A stretch of 64,000 bases of DNA from Streptomyces spororaveus (GTDB lineage Bacteria; Actinomycetota; Actinomycetes; Streptomycetales; Streptomycetaceae), in NCBI RefSeq assembly GCF_016755875.1, contig NZ_BNED01000005.1, positions 682,001-746,000 of the forward strand, read 5' to 3'. This document shows, in pieces, positions 27,340-38,844 of this stretch. The first letter of the stretch is position 1. Each line of letters starts with the position of its first letter. Made by a program: the position numbers and the translations under genes. The notes under the pieces were generated by a model. It saw only the letters and a list, made by a program, of their open reading frames with translations. It had not been told where the DNA came from and ran no database searches.

Positions 27340-27425
27340 CGGTCGAAAACGTCGTCGGCCTCGTCGTGGCCGTCTCCCTGCTCGGTTACCTCGTCCTCGC
27401 CCTTGTGTACCCGGAGAGGTTCTGA
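27336..27425 (+). CDS. kdpF: KdpF, small subunit of the K+-ATPase
   Basis: GTG 27336 overlapping the preceding micro-ORF by 4 bases; 29 residues with one membrane helix ([24 protein letters not shown]). The LVYPERF ending is the standard KdpF C-terminus. KdpF stabilises the KdpABC complex in the membrane. kdpA starts 8 bp downstream. Confidence 0.92.
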   Translation: MTVENVVGLVVAVSLLGYLVLALVYPERF

Positions 27426-27433
27426 GCACTGCT

Positions 27434-29094
27434 ATGAGCCCCGTAACCGCTGGTGTGCTCCAGCTGCTCGCGCTGATCGCCGCGCTGGCTCTGGCGTACC
27501 GTCCCCTGGGCGACTACATGGCCCGGGTCTACTCCTCCGAGAAGCACCACAAGCCGGAGAAGTGGATCTACAAGGCCATCGGCGCCAACCCGTCGGCCGA
27601 AATGCGCTGGCCCGCCTATCTGCGTGCCGTCCTCGCCTTCTCCGCCGTCAGCGTCCTCTTCCTCTACCTGATGCAGCGCGTGCAGGGCATCCTGCCCGGT
27701 TCGCTCGGCTTCTCCTCGATCGACCCGGACCAGGCATTCAACACCGCCGCGTCGTTCGTGGCGAACACCAACTGGCAGTCGTACTCCGGCGAGCAGGCCA
27801 TGGGCCACGTCGTGCAGACCGGCGGCCTCGCGGTCCAGAACTTCGTCTCCGCCGCTGTCGGCATGGCCGTCGCCGTGGCCCTCGTACGGGGCTTCGCGCG
27901 CTCCCGCACCGGCGAACTCGGCAACTTCTGGGCGGACCTGGTGCGCGGCACCGTCCGCATCCTGCTGCCGATCTCCGTCGTGGGCGCACTGGTCCTCGTC
28001 GCCTGCGGCGCCATCCAGAACTTCGCCGGCATCCACGAGGTCGGGCAGTTCCTGGGTGGCACGCAGCAGTGGAACGGCGGCGCGGTGGCCTCGCAGGAGG
28101 TCATCAAGGAGCTGGGCACGAACGGGGGCGGCTACTTCAACGCCAACTCGGCCCACCCCTTCGAGAACCCCACCCCCTTCTCCAACCTGTTCGAGGTCTT
28201 CCTGATCCTGGTCATCCCCTTCGCGATGACCCGTACGTTCGGCCGCTTGGTCGGCAACCTGCGCCAGGGCTACGCGATTCTCGCCACCATGGGCGTCATC
28301 TGGGTCGGCTTCACCGCTCTGATGATGTGGACCGAGTTCGCCCACCACGGCCCGGCCTTCGAGGTCACGGGCGGGGCGATGGAGGGCAAGGAGACCCGCT
28401 TCGGCGTCGGTGCCTCCGCGATCTTCTCGGTCGCGACGACGCTCACCTCGACGGGCGCGGTCAACTCCTTCCACTCCTCCTACACCGGTCTCGGGGGCGG
28501 CATCCAGCTGCTGGGCATGCAGCTCGGCGAGATCGCGCCCGGCGGTGTCGGCTCCGGCCTCTACGGCATGCTGATCATGGCGATCATCGCGGTGTTCATC
28601 GCCGGCCTCATGGTCGGCCGCACCCCCGAGTACCTCGGCAAGAAGATCAGCACCCGCGAGATCAAGCTCGCCGCCTGCTACATCCTCATCACCCCCGCCC
28701 TGGTGCTCTGCTTCACCGCGGCCGCCATGGGCCTGCCCACCCCGGGCGACTCCATGACGAACTCCGGCGCGCACGGCTTCTCCGAGATCCTCTACGCCTA
28801 CACCTCGGGTGCCAACAACAACGGCTCCGCCTTCGCCGGCCTGAACGCCGACACTCAGTGGTTCAACAGCACCATCGGCATCGCCATGCTGCTCGGCCGC
28901 TTCCTGCCCATGGTGTTCGTCCTGGCTCTGGCCGGTTCGCTCGCCGAGCAGAAGCCCGTCCCCGAGACCGCGGGCACCCTCCGCACCGACAAGCCGCTCT
29001 ACGCGGGCCTGCTCGTCGGCACCATCCTCATCATCACCGGTCTGACCTACTTCCCGGCCCTGGCGCTGGGTCCGCTCGCCGAAGGGCTCGCATC

Positions 29095-29098
<4 letters not shown>
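27434..29098 (+). CDS. kdpA: Potassium-transporting ATPase subunit KdpA
   Basis: 554 residues, about ten membrane helices, belonging to the superfamily of K+ transporters. Filter-type segments typical of KdpA are visible, including the conserved [21 protein letters not shown]. This subunit selects K+ and passes it to KdpB. It overlaps kdpB by 4 bases (ATGA). Length matches the family (about 557). Start is ATG 27434, 8 bp after kdpF. Confidence 0.97.
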
Positions 29099-31200
<2,102 letters not shown>

Positions 31201-31222
31201 GTTAGGAACGTGCTGATCCGCC

Positions 31223-31939
31223 ATGAACAACTCTCTGAGCAACACAGCGCGCCTGATCGGCGCGGGTCTGCGGGCCCTGCTGGTTCTGACGGTGATCTGC
31301 GGCGTGCTCTACCCGCTCGCCGTCACGGGGATCGCCCAGGCCCTCTTCAACGACAAGGCCAACGGCTCCGAGATCAAGGACAAGAGCGGCCGGGTCGTCG
31401 GCTCCTCCCTCATCGGACAGACCTACAACCGGCCCAAGCAGAACCCCGACGACCCGGAGGAAGCCGCCAGGCCCGACCTCAAGTGGTTCCAGCCGCGCCC
31501 CTCCAACGGCCTCGGCTCCAACAGCGTCAACACCCAGTACTCGCTGGTCCTCTCCGGCGCCACCAACCGCTCCGCCGACAACGGCGCCGTCAACGGCCAG
31601 TGCGCCAAGGACGCCGAGGAGGGAACCCTCTGCGCCCAGGTGATCGCCGCCAAGGAGGCCGTCATCGCCGACAACTCCACCGCGGGCCACCAGGTCAGGC
31701 CCGAGGACGTGCCGGCCGACGCCGTCACCTCCTCCGGCTCCGGCCTCGACCCGGACATCTCCCCGGAGTACGCGAGGATCCAGGTCGACCGCGTCGCCGA
31801 GCAGAACGGGCTCGACGTCGAGCAGGTCGAGAAGCTCGTCGCCGACCACACCACCGGCCGCACCCTCGGCTTCATGGGCGAACCGCGCGTCAACGTCCTC
31901 GAACTCAACACCGCGCTCAAGGCACTGACCAAGAGCTGA
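31223..31939 (+). CDS. kdpC: Potassium-transporting ATPase subunit KdpC
   Basis: 238 residues, longer than the 190 of E. coli KdpC. One N-terminal helix (LRALLVLTVICGVLYPLAVTG) anchors the protein, followed by the extracytoplasmic domain containing GSSLIGQ, WFQPRPS, the family motif SGSGLDPDISP and the HTTGRTLGFMGEPRVNVLELN ending. A 40-residue insertion with Cys residues (NGQCAKDAEEGTLC) lies in the periphery; it is found in several actinobacteria. It assembles with KdpA and KdpB. A structured RNA element follows the stop. Confidence 0.93.
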   Translation: MNNSLSNTARLIGAGLRALLVLTVICGVLYPLAVTGIAQALFNDKANGSEIKDKSGRVVGSSLIGQTYNRPKQNPDDPEEAARPDLKWFQPRPSNGLGSNSVNTQYSLVLSGATNRSADNGAVNGQCAKDAEEGTLCAQVIAAKEAVIADNSTAGHQVRPEDVPADAVTSSGSGLDPDISPEYARIQVDRVAEQNGLDVEQVEKLVADHTTGRTLGFMGEPRVNVLELNTALKALTKS

Positions 31940-31978
31940 CACTCCGCATATTCCGCACATTCCGCACAGCGAAGGTCT

Positions 31979-32046
31979 GGAGCCGGCGGGACGCTCATCT
32001 CTCCCGGCTACGGCCGGGTGGGGAAACCCAGCGTCCCGCCGGCTCC
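31979..32046 (+). ncRNA. Three-way-junction RNA element between kdpC and kdpE
   Basis: A perfect 17-bp outer stem (31979-31995 with 32030-32046) encloses two small hairpins. The first has 6 bp (CCCGGC/GCCGGG) capped by a UACG loop closed by C-G, a UNCG-type tetraloop. The second is TGGG/CCCA capped by GAAA, a GNRA tetraloop (its last A competes with the outer stem). There is no U-tract, so it is not a standard terminator. It lies in the 143-bp leader of kdpE and could tune kdpED expression relative to kdpABC, act as a processing site, or be a regulatory RNA. I do not match it to a named riboswitch class. Confidence 0.55.
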
Positions 32047-32082
32047 GACCGCTGCCCACTGGGAGAGGAAGGCCCCACGCCG

Positions 32083-32766
32083 ATGATCAAGGTGCTGGTG
32101 GTGGAAGACGATGCCCGGCTCGTCCGCGCACTCAAGATCAACTTGGAGGCGCGGAAGTTCGAGGTGGAGTCGGCTTCCGACGGACACACCGCTCTGAGGC
32201 TGGCGGCCGCGCGCAAGCCGAGCGTCATCCTGCTGGACCTCGGCCTCCCGGACATGGACGGCATCGACGTGATCAAGGGGGTACGGGAGACCAGCGGCGT
32301 GCCCGTCCTCGTCCTCTCCGCACGTCACACGTCCGAGGAGAAGATCCGGGCCCTGGACGCGGGGGCCGACGACTACGTCACCAAGCCGTTCAGCATGGAC
32401 GAGCTCCTCGCCCGGCTGCGCGCCGCCGTCCGCCGCCGGGAGGCCCCGGCGCCCGCCGACGAGATCGCCACGGTCACGACCGAGGACTTCACCGTCGACC
32501 TGGTCGCGAAGAAGGTCGTCCGAAACGATCGCAGTGTTCGGCTGACCCCCACCGAGTGGCACCTCCTGGAGATCCTCATCACCCATCCCGGCAGGCTGAT
32601 GAGCCAGCAGAGGCTGCTGCTCGACGTCTGGGGACCGACGTACTCCGACAACACCAACTACCTGCGGGTCTACATGGCTCAGCTGCGCCGCAAACTGGAG
32701 GCGGACCCCTCGCACCCCAGGTATCTGATCACCGAGCCCGGCATGGGCTACCGCTTCGAGGGATGA
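32083..32766 (+). CDS. kdpE: Response regulator KdpE
   Basis: 227 residues from ATG 32083, with GGGAGAGGAAGG upstream. Receiver domain 1-118: acidic pair ED/D at 9-10, phosphorylated Asp52 in LLDLGLPD, Lys in VTKPF. Winged-helix OmpR/PhoB output domain from about 130: LTPTEWHLLEILITHPG, RVYMAQLRRKLE, GMGYRFEG. It activates kdp transcription when phosphorylated by KdpD under low K+ or osmotic stress. The next gene, kdpD, begins 4 bp downstream. Confidence 0.95.
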   Translation: MIKVLVVEDDARLVRALKINLEARKFEVESASDGHTALRLAAARKPSVILLDLGLPDMDGIDVIKGVRETSGVPVLVLSARHTSEEKIRALDAGADDYVTKPFSMDELLARLRAAVRRREAPAPADEIATVTTEDFTVDLVAKKVVRNDRSVRLTPTEWHLLEILITHPGRLMSQQRLLLDVWGPTYSDNTNYLRVYMAQLRRKLEADPSHPRYLITEPGMGYRFEG

Positions 32767-32770
32767 CGTC

Positions 32771-35317
32771 ATGGGACGCGGCACGTTTCGTATCCATCTG
32801 GGCTCGGCCCCCGGCGTCGGCAAGACGTACGCGATGCTTTCCGAGGGCCACCGCCGGGTGGAACGCGGCACCGATGTCGTCGTCGCCTTCGTGGAGCACC
32901 ACGACCGACCGCGCACCGAGGTGATGCTGCACGGCCTGGAACAGATCGCGCGGCGGGAACTGGAGTACCGGGGAACCACCTTCACCGAGATGGACGTGGA
33001 CGCGGTCCTCGCCCGCCGCCCCGCCGTGGCGCTCGTGGACGAACTGGCCCACTCCAACGTGCCCGGCTCGCGCAACACCAAGCGCTGGCAGGACGTCGAG
33101 GAACTCCTCCGGGCCGGCATCGACGTCGTCTCGACCGTCAACATCCAGCACCTGGAATCCCTCGGCGACGTCGTCGAAACGATCACCGGGGTGCGGCAGC
33201 GGGAGACCGTCCCCGACGAAGTCGTGCGGCGCGCCGACCAGATCGAGCTCGTCGACATGTCGCCCCAGGCACTGCGCCGCCGCATGGCCCACGGAAACAT
33301 CTACCAGCCCGACAAGGTCGACGCCGCCCTCTCGAACTACTTCCGGCCCGGGAACCTCACCGCGCTGCGCGAGCTCGCGCTGCTCTGGGTGGCCGACCGG
33401 GTCGACGAATACCTTCGCGAGTACCGCGGCGAGCACGACATCCGCACCACCTGGCAGGCCCGCGAACGCATCGTCGTGGGCATCACCGGCGGTCCGGAGG
33501 GACGTACCCTCATCCGGCGGGCCGCCCGCCTCGCGGAGAAGGGCTCGGGCGGCGAAGTCCTCGCCGTCTACATCGCCCGCAGCGACGGGCTGACCGCCGC
33601 CTCGCCCAAGGAACTCGCCGTCCAGCGCACCCTGGTGGAAGACCTCGGCGGCACCTTCCACCACGTCATAGGCGACAGTGTCCCCGACGCCCTGCTGGAG
33701 TTCGCCCGCGGGGTCAACGCCACCCAGATCGTCCTCGGCGTCAGCCGCCGCCGCTCCTGGCAGTCCGTCTTCAGCCCCGGCGTCAGCGCCACCGTCGCCC
33801 GCGAATCCGGACCCGACCTCGACGTCCACATCGTCACCCACGACGAGGCCGCCAAGGGCCGCCGCGGCCTGCCCGTCCCCCAGGGCGCGCGGCTCGGCAG
33901 ACCCCGCCTGCTCTGGGGCTGGCTCACCGGCCTCGCCGGCCCCGCCCTGCTCACGGTCCTGTTGAGCCGGGTCGTCCCCGAGCTCGGACTCGCCAACGAC
34001 ATGCTGCTGTTCCTCACCTTCACGGTGGGGGCGGCACTCCTCGGCGGGCTGCTCCCCGCGCTCGCCTCGGCGGCCTTCGGGTCGCTGCTCCTGAACTACT
34101 GCTTCACCCCTCCGGTCCACGAGCTCACCATCGCCGACCCCAGGAACATCGTCGCCATCGCGATCTTCGTCGGCGTGGCCGTGTCCGTGGCATCCGTGGT
34201 CGACCTGGCCGCCCGCCGAACGCATCAAGCCGCCCGGCTGCGCGCCGAATCCGAGATTCTCTCCTTCCTGGCCGGCAGCATCCTGCGCGGCGAGACCGCC
34301 CTCGACGCCCTGCTGGAACGGGTGCGCGAGACCTTCGCCATGGAGTCCGTCGCGCTGCTGGAACGGGGTACGGACGTGGATCCGTGGACCACGGCGGGCA
34401 GCACCGGCCGGAACCCGGTCCCCCGCCCCGAGGACGCCGACGTGGACATGCCGATCGGCGAGAACATGGCCCTGGCCCTGTCCGGGCGGGTACTGCCCGC
34501 CGAGGACCGGCGCGTACTCGGCGCCTTCGCCGCCCAGGCCGCCGTCGTACTCGACCGCCAGCGCCTGGTCTGCGAGGCCGAGGAGGCCCGCCGCCTGATC
34601 GAGGGCCATCAGATCCGGACCGCGCTCCTCGCCGCCGTCAGCCACGACCTGCGGACCCCGCTCGCGGGCATCAAGGTCGCCGTCACCTCGCTGCGTTCCA
34701 CGGACGTGGAATGGTCGGAGGAGGACCGGGGCGATCTCCTGGAAGGCATCGAGGACGGAGCCGACCGCCTCGACCACCTGATCGGCAACCTCCTCGACAT
34801 GTCCCGCCTCCAGACGGGCACCGTCGTCCCGCTCATCCGCGTGACCGATCTCGACGAGGTCGTCCCGATGGCCCTGGCCGGGGTCCCCGAGGACGGCGTG
34901 GACCTCGACATCCCCGAGACGCTGCCCATGGTCGCCGTCGACCGCGGCCTCCTGGAACGGTCCGTCGCGAACATCGTCGAGAACGCCGTCAAGTACAACC
35001 CCGCCGGCCGGCCCGTCAAGGTATCCGCCAGCGCCCTCGCCGACCGCCTGGAACTACGCGTCGTCGACCGCGGACCGGGTGTCCCCGACGAGGCCAAGGA
35101 CCGGATATTCGAAGCCTTCCAGCGGCACGGAGACGCCCCCGCAGGCACCGGGGTCGGCCTTGGACTGGCGGTCGCGAGGGGTTTCCTGGAGGCCATGGAC
35201 GGCACCCTCACCGCCGAGGACACTCCCGGCGGAGGCCTGACGATGGTCCTCACCCTCCCCGTCGCCGGAGACGCCCGTCCGGTGGCCGGCGAACTCCCGG
35301 CCGACGCCACGACGTGA
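32771..35317 (+). CDS. kdpD: Sensor histidine kinase KdpD
   Basis: 848 residues. The KdpD N-domain carries a Walker A motif GSAPGVGKT (residues 11-19), followed by a universal-stress-like domain (about 230-370), DUF4118 membrane helices (about 385-500), a GAF-like region and the HisKA/HATPase core with the phospho-His in VSHDLRTPL (His625), NIVENAVKYNPAG (N-box) and GVGLGLAVARG. It senses K+ status and phosphorylates KdpE. The protein begins almost directly at the Walker motif, so its N-terminus is short but complete. Ends 66 bp before a convergent hydrolase gene. Confidence 0.95.
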   Translation: MGRGTFRIHLGSAPGVGKTYAMLSEGHRRVERGTDVVVAFVEHHDRPRTEVMLHGLEQIARRELEYRGTTFTEMDVDAVLARRPAVALVDELAHSNVPGSRNTKRWQDVEELLRAGIDVVSTVNIQHLESLGDVVETITGVRQRETVPDEVVRRADQIELVDMSPQALRRRMAHGNIYQPDKVDAALSNYFRPGNLTALRELALLWVADRVDEYLREYRGEHDIRTTWQARERIVVGITGGPEGRTLIRRAARLAEKGSGGEVLAVYIARSDGLTAASPKELAVQRTLVEDLGGTFHHVIGDSVPDALLEFARGVNATQIVLGVSRRRSWQSVFSPGVSATVARESGPDLDVHIVTHDEAAKGRRGLPVPQGARLGRPRLLWGWLTGLAGPALLTVLLSRVVPELGLANDMLLFLTFTVGAALLGGLLPALASAAFGSLLLNYCFTPPVHELTIADPRNIVAIAIFVGVAVSVASVVDLAARRTHQAARLRAESEILSFLAGSILRGETALDALLERVRETFAMESVALLERGTDVDPWTTAGSTGRNPVPRPEDADVDMPIGENMALALSGRVLPAEDRRVLGAFAAQAAVVLDRQRLVCEAEEARRLIEGHQIRTALLAAVSHDLRTPLAGIKVAVTSLRSTDVEWSEEDRGDLLEGIEDGADRLDHLIGNLLDMSRLQTGTVVPLIRVTDLDEVVPMALAGVPEDGVDLDIPETLPMVAVDRGLLERSVANIVENAVKYNPAGRPVKVSASALADRLELRVVDRGPGVPDEAKDRIFEAFQRHGDAPAGTGVGLGLAVARGFLEAMDGTLTAEDTPGGGLTMVLTLPVAGDARPVAGELPADATT

Positions 35318-35353
35318 CCGGGAACCCCGTGGCCTTTGGAGCGCTCCACAGGC

Positions 35354-35394
35354 CGTCAGCTTCCGGACGTCAGCTCCCGGATGTCAGCCTCCGG
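35354..35394. repeat. Short tandem repeats between kdpD and the serine hydrolase
   Basis: Three degenerate copies of about 13-14 bp (GTCAGCTTCCGGAC, GTCAGCTCCCGGAT, GTCAGCCTCCGGC) stand at the convergent boundary and run into the 3' end of the hydrolase gene. Probably slippage repeats; no function inferred. Confidence 0.45.
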
Positions 35395-36541
35395 CCGCCG
35401 CGCCGAACTCGGCGGTGAGGATGCCGTCGAGGACGCCCAGGCCGCTCCAGTCGCCGTTGACCTGGCTGGTGAGCAGGTGCTTGCCGTCACGGGAGCCCAT
35501 GGCACAGGTCCACGAGCCGTACGTCGCGCCGGCGTTGCCCCAGACCGTGACGCCGGACGGCAGTGCCCAGGAGAACACGCCCAGGCCGTAGCGGGTTCCC
35601 GGGATCCACGGGACGGGTCCCGTGGTGTCGACGGTGGTGAACATCTCCTGCTGCTGTCCGGCCGGCAGCAGGTGGCCTTGGAGCAGCGCGCCGAAGAAGC
35701 GCTGCAGGTCGCCCGTGGTCGAGATGACGCCGCCGGCCGCCCACGCGAAGGACTGGTTCATGTCGGTCGTGTCGTGGATCTCGGGCTGTGCATCGGAGGC
35801 GAAGAGGGTGGAGTAGTGCCGGGTGTGCGGCCCTTGGATCGTCGGTTCCGTGCCGGGCAGGTAGGTCCCGGTCAGCCCCAGAGGGCGGGCGATGCGCTGG
35901 GTGAGCGCTTCGGCGAACGTCCCGCCCGTGATCTTCTCGACGATCAGGGCGGCCAGGAAGTAGTTGGTGTTGGAGTACAGGAAGGCCTCCCCCGGAGCGA
36001 AGGACGGTGGCGTGGCCAGACCGATCCTGATCAACTGCTCGGGGGCGTAGGTGTCGTAACGGTGCTGGAACCACGCGGCGCCGATGCCCTTCGTGAAGAA
36101 CTGCGCGTCGTTGCCGTAGTTGAAGATGCCGCTGGTGTGGTTGAGCAACTGCCGGATGGTGATCGCCCGGCCGTCGTAGCCGTTGCCCACCACCATCCCG
36201 GGCAGCCACTGCTCGATCGTGTCGTCGAGGCGGAGCCGGCCTTCGGCCGCCAGCTGCAGGACGAGCGTGGCGGTGAACGCCTTCGTCGTGCTCCCGATCC
36301 GGAACCGCTCGGACGGCCGGCGTTTCTCCCGGGTCCCGGTGTCGGAGACGCCTGCCGAGCCGAACCACGCGCCGTGGCCGTCCCGTACGTCGACGACGAC
36401 GCCGGGAGCGCCGCCCGGGGCGGTGGCGCGGTCCAGGACCTGCTGCAGCGCGGAGCGGTCGGGGGTGGCCGTGACGGCCGCTGCGAGGGCCGTCGGCGCG
36501 CTCCGCGTGGTTGCCTCGGTGGAGAAGGGCTGCCTGGTCAT
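35384..36541 (-). CDS. Class C beta-lactamase-related serine hydrolase
   Basis: 385 residues. The active-site tetrad STTK follows RFRIGS at about residue 85, the Tyr motif is YSNTN (YxN), and WGNAGATYGS stands where the KTG/HAG box normally is. This is the D-aminopeptidase/D,D-carboxypeptidase-like (Pfam beta-lactamase) family. A weak N-terminal Ala-rich stretch may not be a true signal peptide, so location is uncertain. Likely role: peptidoglycan or small-ester hydrolysis. Convergent to kdpD. Confidence 0.85.
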   Translation of the reverse strand: MTRQPFSTEATTRSAPTALAAAVTATPDRSALQQVLDRATAPGGAPGVVVDVRDGHGAWFGSAGVSDTGTREKRRPSERFRIGSTTKAFTATLVLQLAAEGRLRLDDTIEQWLPGMVVGNGYDGRAITIRQLLNHTSGIFNYGNDAQFFTKGIGAAWFQHRYDTYAPEQLIRIGLATPPSFAPGEAFLYSNTNYFLAALIVEKITGGTFAEALTQRIARPLGLTGTYLPGTEPTIQGPHTRHYSTLFASDAQPEIHDTTDMNQSFAWAAGGVISTTGDLQRFFGALLQGHLLPAGQQQEMFTTVDTTGPVPWIPGTRYGLGVFSWALPSGVTVWGNAGATYGSWTCAMGSRDGKHLLTSQVNGDWSGLGVLDGILTAEFGAAAGG

Positions 36542-36590
36542 GTCGGTTCTTCCTCTCGGGAGTTCGGTGCGTCGGATCAGGGAAGTGGTG

Positions 36591-37598
36591 TCAGCGGGCC
36601 GGGGGCGAAGGCACGAAACTCCCGGCCGGTGGCACTGTGGTGCGCTGGGCGGTGGTGCGCTGGGCGGTGACGATCACTCGCGCGGTGGTCCCCCACGTGA
36701 GCAGCACCACCGCGGCGAGGGCGAGGAGGGTGGCGGTGTCCGGATGGATCAGGGACTGTCCGCGCCAGGCCTGCCAGGTCACCACCGCGACCAGCCCCGT
36801 GTAGCCGAGGGCGGCACTGCCGACCAGCCGGGCCCGTACCGTCTCGTCGCGCAGCCAGACGCGCTCGGCGGCCAGGGCGGCCAGTAGCGCGGCGATCAGG
36901 AGGAGTACCTGGATACCGTGCAGCGCGAAGAAGTGCGGAACCCGGAAGTCGCCGCCGGTCACGCTCCAGTTGGTGAGGGGCATCCCGTGGCCGTCGGGGT
37001 CGCCGATGCCGTGGCCCTGGTACATCTGTACGGAGTGGCCGTTGGCGTCCGTCACCGTACGGGAGTGGATCTCGGTGACCATCCAGAAGACCGGTACGAC
37101 CATGCCGAAGGTGGCGAGCGCGAGGCCGGCGCGGATGGCGCGGTTCAGCGCCGCTCCGCCGGTGCGCTGGATCAGGACGACGACCGCGAGGACCAGCTGC
37201 GCGATGACGATGACCATCACGCCGAACGTGAGGAGCGGGACCAGGGCCAGGGTGATCGGGTCGGTCTGGTCCGCGTTGAAGTGACTGAAGGTGCCGCGGG
37301 CCGCTTGGGCGGTGATGGCGCCCACCTCCACGGCGGCGGCCACCGCGAAGACGGTGCCCAGCCGGCGACCCAGCCGCCTGCCCCTGGTCAGCTTCGTCAG
37401 CAGCCAGGCCAGCGTGGCCGCGTAGAGGCCGAAGGCGAAGCCGAACTTGAGCGGCTTCACCCACACCGACTCGTCCAGCAGGGTCCGTCCGTCGACGACG
37501 GTGGCGACGCCGGAAACGAGCACCAGGCCGAACATGAGCGCGGCACAGACCACCAGCGGCCGGTGCCAGCCACGCACGGGTGTGAGCAAGGACGTCAT
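36591..37598 (-). CDS. Multi-pass membrane protein, unknown function
   Basis: 335 residues from ATG 37598 (ATG 37613 is alternative), with about eight membrane helices. There are conserved-looking HFFALHGIQVLLL and WVKPLKFGFAFGLY segments, plus a periplasmic-type loop with SVQMYQGHGIGDPDGHGMP containing several His/Asp residues that could bind metal. No transporter motif recognised. A 30-bp tandem duplication encodes AQRTTAQRTT near the C-terminus. It is divergent from the MarR-like regulator at 37863 across an AT-rich regulatory region, so it is likely controlled by that regulator. Confidence 0.75.
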   Translation of the reverse strand: MTSLLTPVRGWHRPLVVCAALMFGLVLVSGVATVVDGRTLLDESVWVKPLKFGFAFGLYAATLAWLLTKLTRGRRLGRRLGTVFAVAAAVEVGAITAQAARGTFSHFNADQTDPITLALVPLLTFGVMVIVIAQLVLAVVVLIQRTGGAALNRAIRAGLALATFGMVVPVFWMVTEIHSRTVTDANGHSVQMYQGHGIGDPDGHGMPLTNWSVTGGDFRVPHFFALHGIQVLLLIAALLAALAAERVWLRDETVRARLVGSAALGYTGLVAVVTWQAWRGQSLIHPDTATLLALAAVVLLTWGTTARVIVTAQRTTAQRTTVPPAGSFVPSPPAR

Positions 37599-37681
37599 GA
37601 GGGCTCCGATCAAGGCGACGAGCGGCCCTCGTCCGGGCCGGCTCGGTTCGCATCGCTCGTTCGCGAATGACTAAAAGCTAA

Positions 37682-37823
37682 ATTGCTTTCACTCTTTCGT
37701 CAATCAAAAAGACGACCTACTCGGCAATCACCCAGGTCAAGACATGGAACTCTTGCAATGACAATGCAATCGAACGCAAAAGCAGCGGGAGGGAATTTGC
37801 AATGACCTGGCCGCGAAAGCAAT
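37682..37823. promoter_or_regulatory. AT-rich divergent control region with repeat elements
   Basis: The 260 bp between divergent genes is unusually AT-rich for the window. A perfect 9-bp inverted repeat, ATTGCTTTC (37682-37690) and GAAAGCAAT (37815-37823), encloses a direct repeat TTGCAATGAC at 37753-37762 and 37797-37806 (44 bp apart). These are candidate operators of the HTH/MarR protein. Confidence 0.45.
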
Positions 37824-37862
37824 ACTGGCCGCACACGCGGACCCGACACGGAGGCAATGGCG

Positions 37863-38591
37863 ATGCCCGGAGGCAGACTGACCCACCACGAACGACAGGC
37901 GATCGCCGAGGGGTTGGGGCAAGGACTCAGCTACACCGACATCGCCGGGCGCCTGGGCAGGCCCATCTCCACCGTCACCCGGGAGGTGGCCCGCAACGGC
38001 GGCCCCACCGCCTATCGGGCCGACGCGGCCCATCGCGCCACGACAGGACGCGCCCGCCGCCGCAAGCAGCCCACGGCCCCGGCCGCCGCCACGACCGCGG
38101 GCGACATGCACGGACGCGACCCGGAGGCCGTCCTCGAACTGGAGGAACAGTTCACGGCGATGATGGTCGCCACCGGTCTCCCGCGGATGACCGCCCGAGT
38201 GCTGACGTGCCTGTACGTCACCGATGGGGGCAGCCTGACCGCCACCGAGCTCGCTGAGCGCCTCCAGGTCAGCCCCGCCTCCGTCTCCAAGGCCGTCGGC
38301 GAACTCGAACAGCAGGAGCTCATCAGGCGCGAACGCGACCCCGGCCGGCGGCGCGACCGGTACGTGATCGACGCCGACGCCTGGTTCCGCGGCTGGATGG
38401 CCAGCGCCCGCCAGAACGCCATGCTGGCCGACTTCACCCTGCGCGGCGCCCAGGTCCTCGGCACCACGACACCCGCCGGCACCCGGATGCAGGACATGGG
38501 CCACTTCTTCGAGCACGTCGGCCGGACCATGATCGAGGCGGCCGAGCAGTGGCGGCAGGCCGATGCGGAGAGGCGGAGCACACCCGACTGA
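37863..38591 (+). CDS. Transcriptional regulator, IS30-type HTH plus MarR domain
   Basis: 242 residues from ATG 37863, which has better spacing to GGAGG than ATG 37857. Residues about 8-50 (ERQAIAEGLGQGLSYTDIAGRLGRPISTVTREVARNG) are the helix-turn-helix type seen in IS30-family transposases (HTH_38). Residues about 90-190 are a MarR/GbsR-like winged helix with LTATELAERLQVSPASVSKAVGELEQQELIRRERDPGRR. The two DNA-binding modules could bind separate elements. It probably controls itself and the divergent membrane protein. The IS30-type half could come from a transposase ancestor, but no transposase catalytic domain is present. Confidence 0.85.
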   Translation: MPGGRLTHHERQAIAEGLGQGLSYTDIAGRLGRPISTVTREVARNGGPTAYRADAAHRATTGRARRRKQPTAPAAATTAGDMHGRDPEAVLELEEQFTAMMVATGLPRMTARVLTCLYVTDGGSLTATELAERLQVSPASVSKAVGELEQQELIRRERDPGRRRDRYVIDADAWFRGWMASARQNAMLADFTLRGAQVLGTTTPAGTRMQDMGHFFEHVGRTMIEAAEQWRQADAERRSTPD

Positions 38592-38844
38592 GACGCCGGA
38601 GAACCGCCCCCTCCCCCGGCGGGGATACCTCGACGCGGATCCCTCCTCGGCGTGTGCCCTCACTGTTCACGGAGTGCCGGCGGACCCATGCGCGGTCGCC
38701 GCCGAGGAACTGGGCGCGCGCGGACGTCCACACGCCCCCCATGTGCCCCCAAGGGCAGCCGCGCGCCCTTGCCGCGCATTTCGGACACTCACTACGGTCA
38801 CGCAGCGTACACATTGTGCACGCACAGTCACTGTAAGGGGATCT

